DNA from: Solanum dulcamara
Taxonomy: Eukaryota > Streptophyta > Magnoliopsida > Solanales > Solanaceae
Assembly (NCBI RefSeq): GCF_947179165.1
Contig: NC_077239.1
Coordinates: 35,110,134 to 35,174,133 of the forward strand
Direction: 5' to 3'
DNA: 64,000 nucleotides
Position numbers and translations under genes: made by a program. Under the pieces are notes generated by a model that saw only the letters and a list, made by a program, of their open reading frames with translations, ran no database searches and was not told the DNA's origin. Shown piece by piece: positions 35,601 to 46,657 of this stretch. Within the stretch, counting starts at the first letter, position 1. Each line of letters starts with the position of its first letter.

Positions 35601-36175
35601 TTTCTCTATCTCAGATATGCTTCCAGTTGTATTATATTATGTTTTACGTATTCAGTACATATATCGTACTGGCCCCCTTTCTCGGGGGGCTGCATTCATG
35701 CCCATAGGTACACATACAGATTTTAGGAGTCCGTCAGCTTAGGATTCTATACAGCTCAGTTGGAAGAGGCTCCATTGTATCGGGGCCTAGTTTTTGATAC
35801 TGTCCACGGATGTATAAAAACTATTTCATCCATTTAGGGGTATGGTGGGGGCCCTGTCCCTCTATATGTTGTCATTTATATATTTAGAGGTCTGCAGACA
35901 TGTATATGTGGGTTGTATATGTCAGTTTGGTTCAGTTGGATCTATATGATATATTGTACATATTGTTATGTTATGGCAGCCTTGTCGGCTAGCGTGCCCT
36001 GTCATGTTGTGATACAAACAAAAAGGGCTATAGGTATATGTAAATGTTATTGCCCAGTGGGGCTCTGTTACATGATTTAATTTATTTACAGTTCAATGTG
36101 ACCACAACTGATAGATATGTGTACAGGGGGTCCAGGTCGGACCCCAGTCGCGACCTACGGGGTTGGGTCGTGACA
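32601..36175 (+). repeat. R5 3' LTR
   Basis: 3575 bp, TGTTACACCCC to GGGTCGTGACA, followed by the TCAAC target duplication. It keeps the same promoter-like block, mini-exon (33259-33284) and R/U5 hairpin (CCCCC at 35673-35677 and GGGGGG at 35684-35689). Confidence 0.95.
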
Positions 36176-36180
36176 TCAAC

Positions 36181-37184
36181 GATGTAATTAGGCTATCAAT
36201 AAAGGTAGGCAATTAGAGGTCGTGAGATCATGATTCTAAAATCAACCTTGTAAATCAGTAATTGAGATATTCATTAAATGCTAAAGTGAAGTGTGTTAGA
36301 CTTGAAATCTGTAAGTGCTATAACCCTGGAATTACTTACTCATTTGATCACAAGTCATTTAAGTTCTGAAGTATTTCTTAATTGTAGTTTCAATAACATA
36401 GTGGACAATATAATTGAAATCAACCTTTTTACAACACTAGAGAACAATTTAGTCAACTGGAGATATTACTTACGCCTGATTAAAGTATTTTAGGTTCAAA
36501 AATGTGATTCTGAGAGGAGCTACTTTATTTCATTGAAGACCACGTACACTTGTGTGTGCTTTGGTAGCAATAATGATGATGATATTTTGATGCATTAACC
36601 ATTGAGTTTAATGTTTTAATATTTTCATGACTTTATTCATGTTTAAAAGATATTGGTCTTGCATGTAATTATTCAAATTGATTATGTCCTATATTTATTG
36701 TTCAAGCATACTTCTCAAATACTTATTATATTCCATGGTACTAACACATAGTTTTTACCTACATTGTATCATAATGTAACGTCCGACGATCACGCTCATT
36801 CACCTGTTCGTGTCTAGTGCTTAGTACAGTTGTTTTTGTGGGGAGTCCTAATGCTTTGAGGAAAAGACACTTTATTTTCATTGTGTCCTTTGATTATTTC
36901 ATTTATCCTATGTTATCATGGGTAAGCTAATAGCTTGTGTTACGTCCTCTTCCAGTTAGTAGAGGTATGTTAGATGCTCATAGAGTCTATGTTGTCATAA
37001 TATTTGATGTTGTTTCTCCTTTATTGAGATATTTCTGTTGAGACATTACTTCTGCTTTCATGATTAGCTTTATTTCTTATAAAAACCTTATTTATGCTCA
37101 TGAACGATATGCTAACAGGATTGGTTGGGGTCCCTCAGGATTCTAATCATCGTTCACGGCTAGGCCGTACTTCAGGTCATGACA
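36181..37184 (+). repeat. R6 5' LTR remnant
   Basis: AT-rich sequence ending CAGGTCATGACA at 37184, followed after AAGTT by a degenerate primer binding site. Short blocks such as GGGGAGTCCTAATG and CACGGCTAGGCCGTAC look like known plant gypsy LTR ends, from memory. The left boundary is unclear; 25305-25613 was contiguous with it before R5 inserted. Confidence 0.6.
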
Positions 37185-37189
37185 AAGTT

Positions 37190-37200
37190 TGTATTAGGGC
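37190..37200 (+). other. R6 degenerate primer binding site
   Basis: TGTATTAGGGC resembles TGGTATCAGAGC with one deletion and two changes, and is followed by GGTTCAAGTGTCCTAGG, a common sequence downstream of tRNA-Met binding sites in plant gypsy elements. Confidence 0.6.
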
Positions 37201-37378
37201 AGAAGGTTCAAGTGTCCTAGGAATTCTAACATATCGCATCAAGTGGAGTCTTGTTAATCATTGTGAAGCATGCCACATTAATGAATAGGAATCTATGAGA
37301 CATTTTAGGAAATACATCACTTCTTTCATAATCTTATCATGTGATAGAATTGTACTATATGAGAATTCTTTCTAATTC

Positions 37379-37830
37379 ATGACCTATACATTTTCGAAGA
37401 TATCTCATCAAGGTGAGGACAGTCAGAAGATTGATCAAGATGGTAGCCCTTCCACTCCGGTAAATTCACCCTCAAGTGTTGATATCTCTAATGTAGAGTT
37501 TAATGATACCATGTTATTAGGTCGAGCTGCGACTGCTCAGTTGAATCAACAAAGGGAGACTCTTATGAACGTGAATGTTAAGAAAAGGAAATGGGTGAAC
37601 AAAAGGAGTGATATTGGAGGTAATGACTTTAACTGTTAGATGATGTCAAATGGCGAGGTGTCTGGCTCTTGTTCTAGGAAGGGTGATGGCAAGGAAAAGT
37701 CCTACCCCTCATGTGGCACGTTTAGAAAGAATCATCAGGGAGGTTTTTTAGCCGGTACTAGAGTATGTTTTCGATAAAGTAATATTAGACAACGGGTGAG
37801 GGATTAACCTTCGATTGCCAAAAATAATAA
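37379..37830 (+). pseudogene. R6 gag remnant
   Basis: Plus strand. The first part (37379-37639) reads NVEFNDTMLLGRAATAQLNQ, resembling the start of plant gypsy gag (NAEFR--LGMLA-A-TAQ-N). After a stop, about 37690-37790 reads SCGTFRKNHQGGFLAGTRVCF, a degenerate zinc-knuckle region. The capsid core between them is missing. Confidence 0.65.
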
Positions 37831-38760
37831 GGATAGTCATTGGTGAGCTCAACCTTACCCTTCTTTGGGTCATCCCACTCAATGAAGTACTCATCAGGTA
37901 TGTAATACACTTTCGGAAATCCTTCCAGAATGGCTTGGGGATACTGATAGCATTAGTAAGACACTTACTTCATCCTCAAACAAACAGCCAAGCTGAATAT
38001 ATGATCCAGATGCTCGAGGAAATGTTATGGGTCTATGTGCTAGATATCAAAAGAAATTAGGATGATCACTTACTACTTTTTGAGTTTTCTTATAATAATA
38101 CCTATCATTCAAACATTGGTAAGGCACCATATGAGGCTTTTTAAGGAAAATAATGTAGATCCCCTCTTGGTTTGTTCGAGGTTGGAGAATCAAGATTGTT
38201 TGGACAACTTAAAACAACAGGTCATGGAACAATTTAAGTTAATTATAGAGAATCTTTTGATACCTCAGAGGCATCGAAGATTATATGTGGATGTTAGGCA
38301 GCGAGACTTGGAGATTGATGTTGATGTTTGGGTCTTTCTGTAACTTTTGCCTATGAATGGTGTTATGATATTGGCAAAAAGGTCAAGTTGAGCCCTAGCT
38401 ACATTGGGCCTTATTGCATTTTGTGATGGATAGACTGAGTTTTCTATGATTTAAAGTTGCCTCCAGAGTTAAAAGGAGCACACCCTAATATTCATATTTC
38501 TATCTTATAAGAGTATAATAGAGATACAAAAAGTATAGTGTCAACAACAAATGTTTAGATTTCAAAAGAGTTATCTAATGAACAAGTATTTGTTTCCATT
38601 GTAGATAACTATTAGAATAATATAAAATAAGAATGTATCTTATGTGAATGTATTATTTTGGAGACTTATTATTGAATAGCTGAAGTGGGAAGCTGAGGAA
38701 GACATGAAGTTCAAAAATCCCCATTTGTTCGTTCCTTCATATGAATAGATCCACCTTTGA
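37831..38760 (+). pseudogene. R6 integrase remnant with chromodomain-like tail
   Basis: Plus strand. 37815-38060 includes FRKSFQNGLG and HPQTNSQAEYMIQMLEEML, the core region after the second catalytic Asp (usual HPQTDGQAER). 38062-38343 continues through FEFSYNNTYHSN-like sequence in another frame to RHRRLYVDVRQRDLEIDVDV and WVFL. 38370-38510 has LSPSYIGPYCIL and DLKLPPELKGAHPN in shifted frames. Near 38670-38750 is WEAEEDMKFK, typical of the end of a chromovirus integrase/chromodomain. Protease, RT and RNase H are absent: the sequence passes from gag zinc knuckle to integrase core within about 100 bp. Confidence 0.8.
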
Positions 38761-38852
38761 GTATATAAGGTATGTTAGTTAGGTTTTATATGAGTTCTTT
38801 TATTATTTCTATGATGCGCAAATATCATTACCATTCAAGGACGAATGTCTCT

Positions 38853-38865
38853 AAGGAGGGAATGA
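38853..38865 (+). other. R6 polypurine tract
   Basis: AAGGAGGGAATGA directly before TGTAACACCCC, preceded by CAAGGACGAATG, a conserved pre-tract motif shared with the long-LTR elements. Confidence 0.8.
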
Positions 38866-41371
38866 TGTAACACCCCGATTGTTTGAGCACTGGAATTAAC
38901 TTGTATTGTTGGAATAAGACTAAGACTTCTTATATATTAGAAAGGCTGTTTTATGAGTTATTTTAATTTCAAAAAGTTCATATTTTAAGTTTGGAGTTCA
39001 AGGAATATGTGAAATAAAACTGGGAAAAAGGTATTGTAAATATCGTGAAGAAATTCTCTGAAATTTTAGGTTAAATGTCTCAGCCCTTTTCTTCGAATAT
39101 ATGAAGAGTTAGAATGTCCATGTATCAAATCAAAGGTGTACTAGTCTAGTATCCAACGAACTAAACTATTTGTCAATACAACTTCATAATTGAGAGATAT
39201 TCACGTTTTTGTGAGACTGCACAAACAGGCAGACACCTCAAATGGGTCCCATAAGCTCTAAGTTAGTTTTGCTTTATATATATCCATCTATTTCATTTAT
39301 TTTTCTCTAAAACTTATCTAAATGCACGGTAAAATAAGAAATGAAGCAACTAAAGACTCCATCGATGATGATCATATCAACTCGGAAGTGTAACTGAAGT
39401 TGCTCTAATTTATGAGCTCATCATTTTGGTGTAGTTTTCTTGATGATTTTCAAGATTCATATTTTCAAAATTTTTATTGAGGTAATTGTCATCTTACAAC
39501 CTCTTTATTCCATGTCCTAGTATCATTTTTATAGATTTTCAAGCCGCATGGTGTTGTCTTTGATATTGTTGTTGTAGGAAGCCCCATTTTCTAAGTTAGT
39601 TGGATGTTATTATTGTTTACTGATAGTGTTAAGATGATGGAGGGAATGGGAGGTTGGTGTGATTCCTATTTTAGTTGCTTATTATGGTTCTTGGATTGAA
39701 CGGTGTGAATAATGCATAGTTAAGTTACCTCGGGAGCTTGTCGCTCCTTCGAGATGTTGCTAGAATTTCTTTATTGGATATTAGTTATTGTTTATTGTTG
39801 TTATTGGCCTCATGTGATGTATTGGACTTAGCTATTCATTATTTTGACACAGGCACCTTAGCGATGAGTTATGGCTTGATTTTGCAGCTTTGTTGATTTT
39901 CATATTGTTGCACTATTTTATGTCGGCCAAGCTTCATGGCGACATCTTTTGAGCTTTGGTTAGAAGGTATGTTAAGTCTATTTATTTCTCTTCTGGCATG
40001 ATCTTGATGGAATGAGCTTGTCATGACCTATTTATAGTCGTTATATTAATTGTAGTCTTATCCTATTGAGTTGGTACCACCGTATGATTAATGTCTATCA
40101 CGGACACTCTACTACTGGCCTAGTAGCATAGAAAAGCATGATATGATTATATTTAGATCAATTATGATTACTTGTTATTGCTGTGATGTTTTATCATCTA
40201 GCTGCCACCTATGAGCTTGTTTTAATATTACCAAACACTGACACTGTAGTATAATTGAGCATACAGATTGATTGTTATACTGAGTCTACAGGTTGGGTAG
40301 ACCGAGCCTACGCGCTGGGTAGCCCGAGCCTATGGGTCGGTTAGACCATACCTATGGGATGGGCAGGCTGTACCTATAGGGATGCTTATATGTGTTGTAC
40401 CTTAGAGCTTCAGAGTTGCATTTTTTCATGACACATGTACATTCAGACAGTTCAAATTGGATTATCATTGGGATCCAGGTGAGGGGGCTAATATGGGTAC
40501 TTAGTTATTGTTTACACTCATTAGGACTTATTTTGATTGTGTTCTAGTTGTACGTACTAGGTTTAGAGGGGCCAGGTCAAGTTATTACTTGTTATGTGTT
40601 ATATTGTATTTTTATAGGTAGATAAGGTATTGTACTTTTGTTTCACCCGTTCCTTTTTATTTAGTACATATACTTTAGTTTTAGCTTTCTATTTGCCTTA
40701 CATGCTCGATACATTTTCATTTAGTTACCATCAGACAAACCTGCCGAGTAGCATAGCCGAACTTTAGCGGGTTGGCAGGCTCCTTTCCTTTTAGGGGTTG
40801 CCAGAGACTTAGAGGTTTGCCTTTTTACTATATATAGTCTTTGGGTAGTTTGGAGATATGTCCCACCAAGTATTGTATTCATAGAGGCTTGTAGTCTAGT
40901 AAATTTGGTTGTATAGCTGCGATGGTGGCCATTTTGGCTTTATATGTTTATGAGTTGCATCTTGATAGCCAATTGGGGCTTGTTGTTGTCTTGATAGTAG
41001 TTAGCAGCTTATTGGCCTAATTACATTATGTATACATGTTTTCAGTTATTGTATAAATATTATGGAGGCCTTGTCGACCCGTATAGTACTTATGCTTTTC
41101 TAGATATCATGGCGGCCTTGAGGCCAAAACAAGACTTGTGTGCTACCTGCTTATTTCTTTATATGACCTATTGGGAGTAGTTATTTTATTTCTAGAGTTG
41201 TTGATAGGGGACTTGCCGAACAAGGTCTTTCTTTTAAAGTCAGATATACTTATTTTCTTTCTTGATTGTGTGTGGCTGCCACACCCTTTAGCAAGTGGCT
41301 CAGCAAGGTCTTCTTTTGTCTAAGTTTTGGCAATAGGTTTCTGTTGCACCCCATGATTTTGGGGTGTGACA
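38866..41371 (+). repeat. R6 3' LTR (right end tentative)
   Basis: Starts TGTAACACCCCG after the polypurine tract. I place the end at GGGGTGTGACA (41371), just left of the R7 insertion. Contains a tandem array at 40274-40380. The 5' LTR remnant is too decayed to confirm pairing. Confidence 0.6.
40274..40380. repeat. Tandem array in R6 3' LTR, about 26 bp units
   Basis: Four degenerate units of the form CTACAGGTTGGGTAGACCGAG: ACCGAGCCTACGCGCTGGGT, CCCGAGCCTATGGGTCGG, ACCATACCTATGGGATGGGC, then CTGTACCTATAGG. Confidence 0.8.
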
Positions 41372-41378
41372 ACATAAT

Positions 41379-44345
41379 TGTCAGGATCCAACCCTATAGA
41401 CCATGACTGGGGTCCGACCTGGACCCTGTATACATAACTATCAGCTGTAGTCAAGTCAAACTATAAACAATGTGGTACTATACATAAGTACCATATATAA
41501 GAACCCCAATAGGTGATAATGTCTTCATATACATATAACTTCTTTCATTTGTCTCTGGAGCAGTTACACTAATCATGTCATGAAAGGGCATGCAAGCCGA
41601 CAAGGCTGCCATAACATATTAACATTTATAACACATCATGTAGACACAACTGAACAAAACTTATATACAACCCATATACACATATATCTACAGACCTCTA
41701 AAAGTGTCAACGGTAACATATGGAGGTAGAGGGACGACGCCGTACCCCTGAATGAATGAACATATACATCAATAGAACAATACCAACAATTTAGGCTCCG
41801 GTACAATGGAGCTCTTCCAATATCGCTGAGTGGAAATCTGTTGATATATACTGAGTATATAAATAATAACATATCAGAAAAGGGATCAGATCTGAAATAA
41901 AGGTTCAAGAGACAAGTATGATTCTCAAGAAATCACTGTACCCTTGCTTTATGAAGTAAAATTATGCATGCTCATATCATATATCATTTTTGTCCCTTTA
42001 TGGACTCGGTGATTTATATAGGACCCATCTTGGGGCCAGCACCATCATCACATCATTATGTCATTATATCATCATATATAACTATACCGAGGAACGTATG
42101 GGCCAATCCTTATATACATATAATAATATTGAGGAATGTACGGCCTGATCCTTATATAGTAAAATAATACTGAGGAATGTACGGCCTGATCCATATATAC
42201 ATATATCATACCCGGCCTCTAGAGAGAGACTCGGTGAACAATGTAGGAAATTGAGCACGATAACATATCCATCTCGGGACTCAATGAAAGATATGTTACA
42301 GTATACACGAGCAGAGTGGTGAGTAACCATACACAATTTAAATCATCATTTGAGACTCGATGAAGTAATCAAGTAAACCATCAATTGAAGATTAGGGTAG
42401 TAATCATCTAAAGTATCCTCTGAATGTCACTAGGGATCATATCAAATGGAGCCTCAAAAATCATAGACATGAAAATGCTAAACAACTTATTTATCAAAGG
42501 TATTTGTCATCGTAGAGTCTTTAGGGATAGGATCTTATACACCACATTATTATTCAACACATAGAAGACTCGAGGTTAGTAGCTCAACTACTTTAAGAGT
42601 TTTCATATTCAGACGTGAATAAGAGTCACAGATCATGTCCAGAACGTATGAATAGAATTAGCCAGAAATTTCATATCACACAGCACTTATCTCTAAGGCA
42701 TGCCAAAAGAAAAGAAGGGATAGGCTTTACATACTTACTACTTTCCTTCATATATAAGACTTGAGAGACAATAACGCAACTATTGTTGGATTTCTAACAT
42801 AAAGAAATGGGTAAGAGGCATGAATCATACTCGGAGCTTTATGAATGAAATTATCTCCACATTTCATAGACAAACCATTTATGGCTAAGACATTCCAAGA
42901 GAAAAGAAGGATAGCTTTACATACCTTGAGCGCTTATTCACCGCCTAGAACGTATGCTGCCCAATGACATTTTAATCTATATTAAGGCATTAAGCACTAT
43001 AGTTAAGTTACAGAAGGGAATTGAACATGCTTCATTGTTAGTAGGTTATTTCTAGAAAATTGGACAACACCTACCCTATATTACTCACTTTCCTTACATC
43101 CAAATCAGCCACACAACTACCACAACCTTATCCGTTTATATACAAGACAATCATGTCAATATTACGGTAAGTTCCGCAACAGCCCACAAGTCCAATTCAA
43201 TTTCAATTTTAACCATTCAATCCCTTTCTTCTCATTACATAATTTATGCTAATAACAAACAAATGATAATGAAAATTGGATTGCCATGTCTAACTACAAC
43301 CAGTTCCTACGTGGCTTTCAACAACATTTATCAAAATAGTAATTTAAATGGATTCACCATTTCCAAGTACACAAACAGCCCTAAATGTCTTCCAACAACA
43401 CCCAATTCAAACGTACAATCATTTATACTTACAATCCACATTTACACATTTGCAATATGTCTAAACCCTTACATAAAATGTGTAAAATGACGATTACATC
43501 TTACCTTAATAAGTGGGTCTCTCAAGTTGGCTGAAATGTATGGTGTACATGTTAAGCTCCTGTTGCTTCCCCAACACTTAATCCAAGTTATTAACTCCCT
43601 TCAATTGATCAGAAAATACCTTAGAAAATTAATTTATGGAGCAAGGTTCGAGGGCCTAATTTGGAGCAGCCATGGTCACTCCTCTCTTATTTTTGCTTTC
43701 TCTCAAATTTTCTCTAAGTTTCTAAGTGTGAAAGAATACCAAAATTAAATCATTAGTAATAAATTAGGTTTATATACACTTTCTTTGGGAGTGACACATG
43801 TCAGCCCCTAAGGGTGCCACGTGTCCAATTTCTAGGGAGCCACCTCATTCATGCATCCACCCCATTGCTACCACGTATCCTTGGTGGGGTCCACCTAAGC
43901 AGGTGAATCACCTACTCATGCCAAGAAGGTGCATAACCTAATTGAAGTAGGTGCATCACCTGCTTGCTTCTTTTCGTAGGTTTGAAATCTAGTTTTTTCT
44001 CCTTTTTGTAGGTTCGTAATCTTATCTCAGTTTAAGAACCTATGTAATCCTGGCTACTTAAGCTCGACATGTACTCTAGTAGATTAATTAGGTAAGACAT
44101 TCAAATTAGTAGCTTACGCAAGTAAGTCTATTTCCACGACTTGTTATTTGGCCTCCAACTCCTTTCAAACCCTTACGCACCTATTTCCACCCTTCCCTAC
44201 TCGCACAGAATTACTCTATGCCAAAGATGGAGCATCACATCCTCCTTTACTTAGAGTTGTTTGATATGATAGATAGTATAGATCACATTTCACTTTTAAA
44301 AAGCTTAAGAAAATGTTCCAAAGTACATAAATATGGGGTATAACA
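41379..44345 (-). repeat. R7 3' LTR
   Basis: 2967 bp, TGTCAGGATCC to GGGGTATAACA on the plus strand, followed by the reverse complement of a polypurine tract (TCTTTTCCCCTTTTA) and AACATTCATCCTCGAATGTT. On the element strand the leader ATG (43671-43669) reads ATG GCT GCT CCA AAT TAG; the splice donor is lost. The R/U5 hairpin segment near 41835 is deleted. Short GAACGTA-GG-C-GATCC tandem units lie at 42085-42205. Confidence 0.88.
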
Positions 44346-44779
44346 TCTTTTCCCCTTTTAGAACATTCATCCTCGAATGTTAAACAAAATTTTCCTCAAG
44401 ATTTATACTGATATTAGGGAAGTCTCTTTTATTGCTATAACACACAATTTCACCTAGAAATTGATGTAATAATTTCAGAAGTTTAGATTACTTGAAGACG
44501 TAGAGAACAGGTACGGATATTTCTTCTCTATCTCTTTTTCGGCTTTTAGGTCATCTCTTCTTTATTCTTATTTCACCACAATACTTTAATGGAAGCCACG
44601 TCCTTGGTGCGCAACCTTCTGACTTGGCGATCAAGTATGTCTATAGGGTGTTCCTCATACGAGAGTTCCTATGTCACCTGGACATCATCCATGGGGAATA
44701 CTCTAGAAGAATTACCAATACATTTGCAAAGCATCGACATATAAAAGAACGAGTGTACTGCTTCCAAATCTGATTATAG
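44346..44779 (-). pseudogene. R7 internal 3' end: integrase tail and chromodomain-like sequence
   Basis: The minus strand gives the best preserved C-terminal coding of the long-LTR family: YMSMLCKCIGNSSRVFP, DDVQVT, ELSYEEHPIDILDRQVRRLR and TKDVASIKVLW, with one stop between DVQVT and ELSYEE. It matches the integrase tail leading into the chromodomain-like segment of Ty3/Gypsy chromoviruses. The core lies beyond the LTR E insertion and is gone. Confidence 0.8.
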
Positions 44780-45244
44780 TGTCATAACCCAATCTTATTG
44801 ACCGCGACTAGGTTTTGACCTGGACCCCCGTATATGTATCTATCAGCTATAGTCAAGTTAAGCTATGTAGAATGTGATACTTCTCACAAAAACCCCAATG
44901 GTTCAACACTTTTTCATGTACATACAACCTTTTTCATTCGCACTATATCATGAAAGGGCACGCAAGCCAACAAGGCTACCATAACATAAAAACATTTACA
45001 ACGCGATGTATAGGCATAATTGAAATGACTTTTAAACAACCCAAATACACATATCTACAAACCTCTAAGTATAGTAATGGTAACATATGGTGGGATAGGT
45101 CCCCTATCGTACCCCTAAACAAATAAATATGTACATAGGAGGACTAGTACCCAAGTAGCTAGGGCGGATCTCCGTAATGAACATCTGTATCTATGGGCAT
45201 GAAATGCAGCCCCCTAGAGAACGGGGGGTCAGTACGATATATGT

Positions 45245-45334
45245 TATGTTGGAAAGTTGGGGGAAGAGTGCATTTCCATCATGAAAGATTCAATCCAGCC
45301 ACAGGTTCCCCTAAGGCTACCTTGTTACGACTTC
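45245..45334 (-). pseudogene. rrn18: Mitochondrial rrn18 3'-end fragment (NUMT) inside LTR E
   Basis: The minus strand reads GAAGTCGTAACAAGGTAGCC, then TTAGGGGAACCTGTGGCTGG and ATTGAATC, the conserved 3' end of plant mitochondrial small-subunit rRNA including the segment before the anti-Shine-Dalgarno region, followed by about 45 bp that I take to be the mitochondrial downstream sequence. Cytosolic 18S (AAGGTTTCCGTAGG) and plastid 16S (GTACTGGAAGGTGCGG) end differently. The flanks are ordinary LTR: CAGTACGATATATGT on the left and CAGTATATAAAGC on the right. Relative to sister LTRs, about five bases (ACTGA) were replaced. Confidence 0.85.
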
Positions 45335-45589
45335 TCAGTATATAAAGCATAAGATAACATAACTGATATAACAACTAAAATAGAGATGCAGGAAACAGGT
45401 ATAACATTTAACGATTCACTATACTTGCATCTTATAAAATGAGGGCATGTATATCATCCTCACATACCACACCCAGCCTGCTGTGGGACCCCGTGTTACC
45501 ATATCATCGTATACGGCATAATCTCATACATGACAAATACATCATTATGTTTTAACATACATGACTATTTATTATATCCGGCCCTTTAG

Positions 45590-45970
45590 TGAAGGACTCG
45601 GTGAAAGAGTAGTGTACATATCATACCATACTCGGCCCTTTAGTGAGGGACCCAGTATCATTATTTCATCATATCATCGCATATCATGCCTGCCCGACCC
45701 TTAATGGGATGCGATCATGCCCAGCCCTTGATAGGATGCAGTGAATAATCATTTCATCATATATCATGCCTGCCCATCCCTTTATGGGATGCGGTTATGC
45801 CCGGCCCTTTATGGGACACGGTGAATAATCATTTCATTATATATCATGCTTGCCCGACCCTTCATGGGACGCGGAAGTGCCTGACCCTTTATGGATGAGG
45901 TGAATAATTATTTCATCATATATCATGCTTGCCCGGCCCTTCATAGGATGCAGTGAAAGATGTACTAACA
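45590..45970. repeat. Minisatellite in LTR E
   Basis: Repeated TGCCCGACCCTTCATGGGA-like units separated by ATAATCATTTCATCATATATC, with a higher-order unit of about 85-90 bp that pairs two CCCGGCCC motifs. Confidence 0.85.
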
Positions 45971-46631
45971 GCATGCACGAGCAGAGTAGTTGTTACACCC
46001 TGCACTCTCGAGCTCGGAATGTCTTCTTAAGTTCCTTAGACACTATCATATGAGTCGGATAAGCTACAACACTATCAAATAACTCTAAGGAAAGAAGATT
46101 GTGATACCTCATGAGAAGGAAAGTTGGAAATGGAGTCATAAGAATCCGAAAGGAATTGGAGGCCAAGTAATGAGTCGTAGGACTCGATTTACCTACGTAA
46201 ACCACTAAGTTAAGAGTCTTATACACTTAAGTTTCTTAAGTATATATCAATCTTACGTAGTGCGGATTACATCGGCTCTTAAGACAACACGAGATTACGA
46301 ACCCACAGGGGAGAGAAGAAGGCGACACATGGAAGCAAAAGGAGGAGCCACATTGCAGCCTAGGGAAGTGCAATGTGGAAGAAGGTGACCCACCTGCTTG
46401 GGCCACCTACTTGGGGGTGGGCCCCACCAAGGACACGTGGCAGCCGTGGAGGCTAAGGGTGGATCCGTGGCCCAATAAGGGCTTGACATGTGTCACCCTT
46501 AGGGGCTGACATGTGTCACTTCCTAAGGAACCATATATGTATGTGTTAATGACTCTTAAGTCATTTGAAGTCCAAAAACATGAGCCAAACATAGAGAGAA
46601 AACGTGAGAGGAAGAGAGTACTAGGGCAGCC

Positions 46632-46657
46632 ATGGTTCAAGAAGAATTAAGGTAAGT
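46632..46657 (+). other. LTR F leader ATG and in-frame splice donor
   Basis: CAGCCATGG start context; ATG GTT CAA GAA GAA TTA AG|GTAAGT stays open to the donor at 46651/46652, unlike R5 where a stop precedes the donor. Confidence 0.5.

Larger units (their letters stand above)
25619..36175 (+). mobile_element. R5: complete long-LTR retrotransposon carrying a 5S sequence
   Basis: A 10,557 bp element on the plus strand with a perfect target duplication TCAAC (25614-25618 and 36176-36180). 5' LTR 25619-29131, primer binding site, 3.47 kb internal region, polypurine tract, 3' LTR 32601-36175. The internal region holds the conserved antisense frame, a decayed sense frame, an antisense 5S rRNA-derived sequence and integrase remnants; no protease, RT or RNase H is recognisable. 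The LTRs are very similar by eye, with two clear indels: about 28 bp missing from the 5' LTR end near 29091, and a CCCACCTGCTTGGGG repeat single in the 5' LTR but doubled in the 3' LTR (about 33000-33045). Confidence 0.95.
44780..45990 (-). repeat. LTR E, left part (contains mitochondrial insert)
   Basis: Long-LTR family LTR, minus orientation, starting TGTCATAACCC next to R7 internal DNA without a primer binding site, so this side is an outer edge; TATAG (44775-44779) is the predicted target site. It holds a 90 bp mitochondrial rRNA fragment (45245-45334) and a minisatellite (45590-45970), and is cut at 45990 by solo LTR F. Confidence 0.88.

Noticed and set aside
45245..45334. Plastid 16S or nuclear 18S origin for the rRNA fragment
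   Set aside because: The TAGGGGAACCTGTGGCTGG ending fits plant mitochondrial rrn18; the plastid and cytosolic small-subunit ends differ at these positions.
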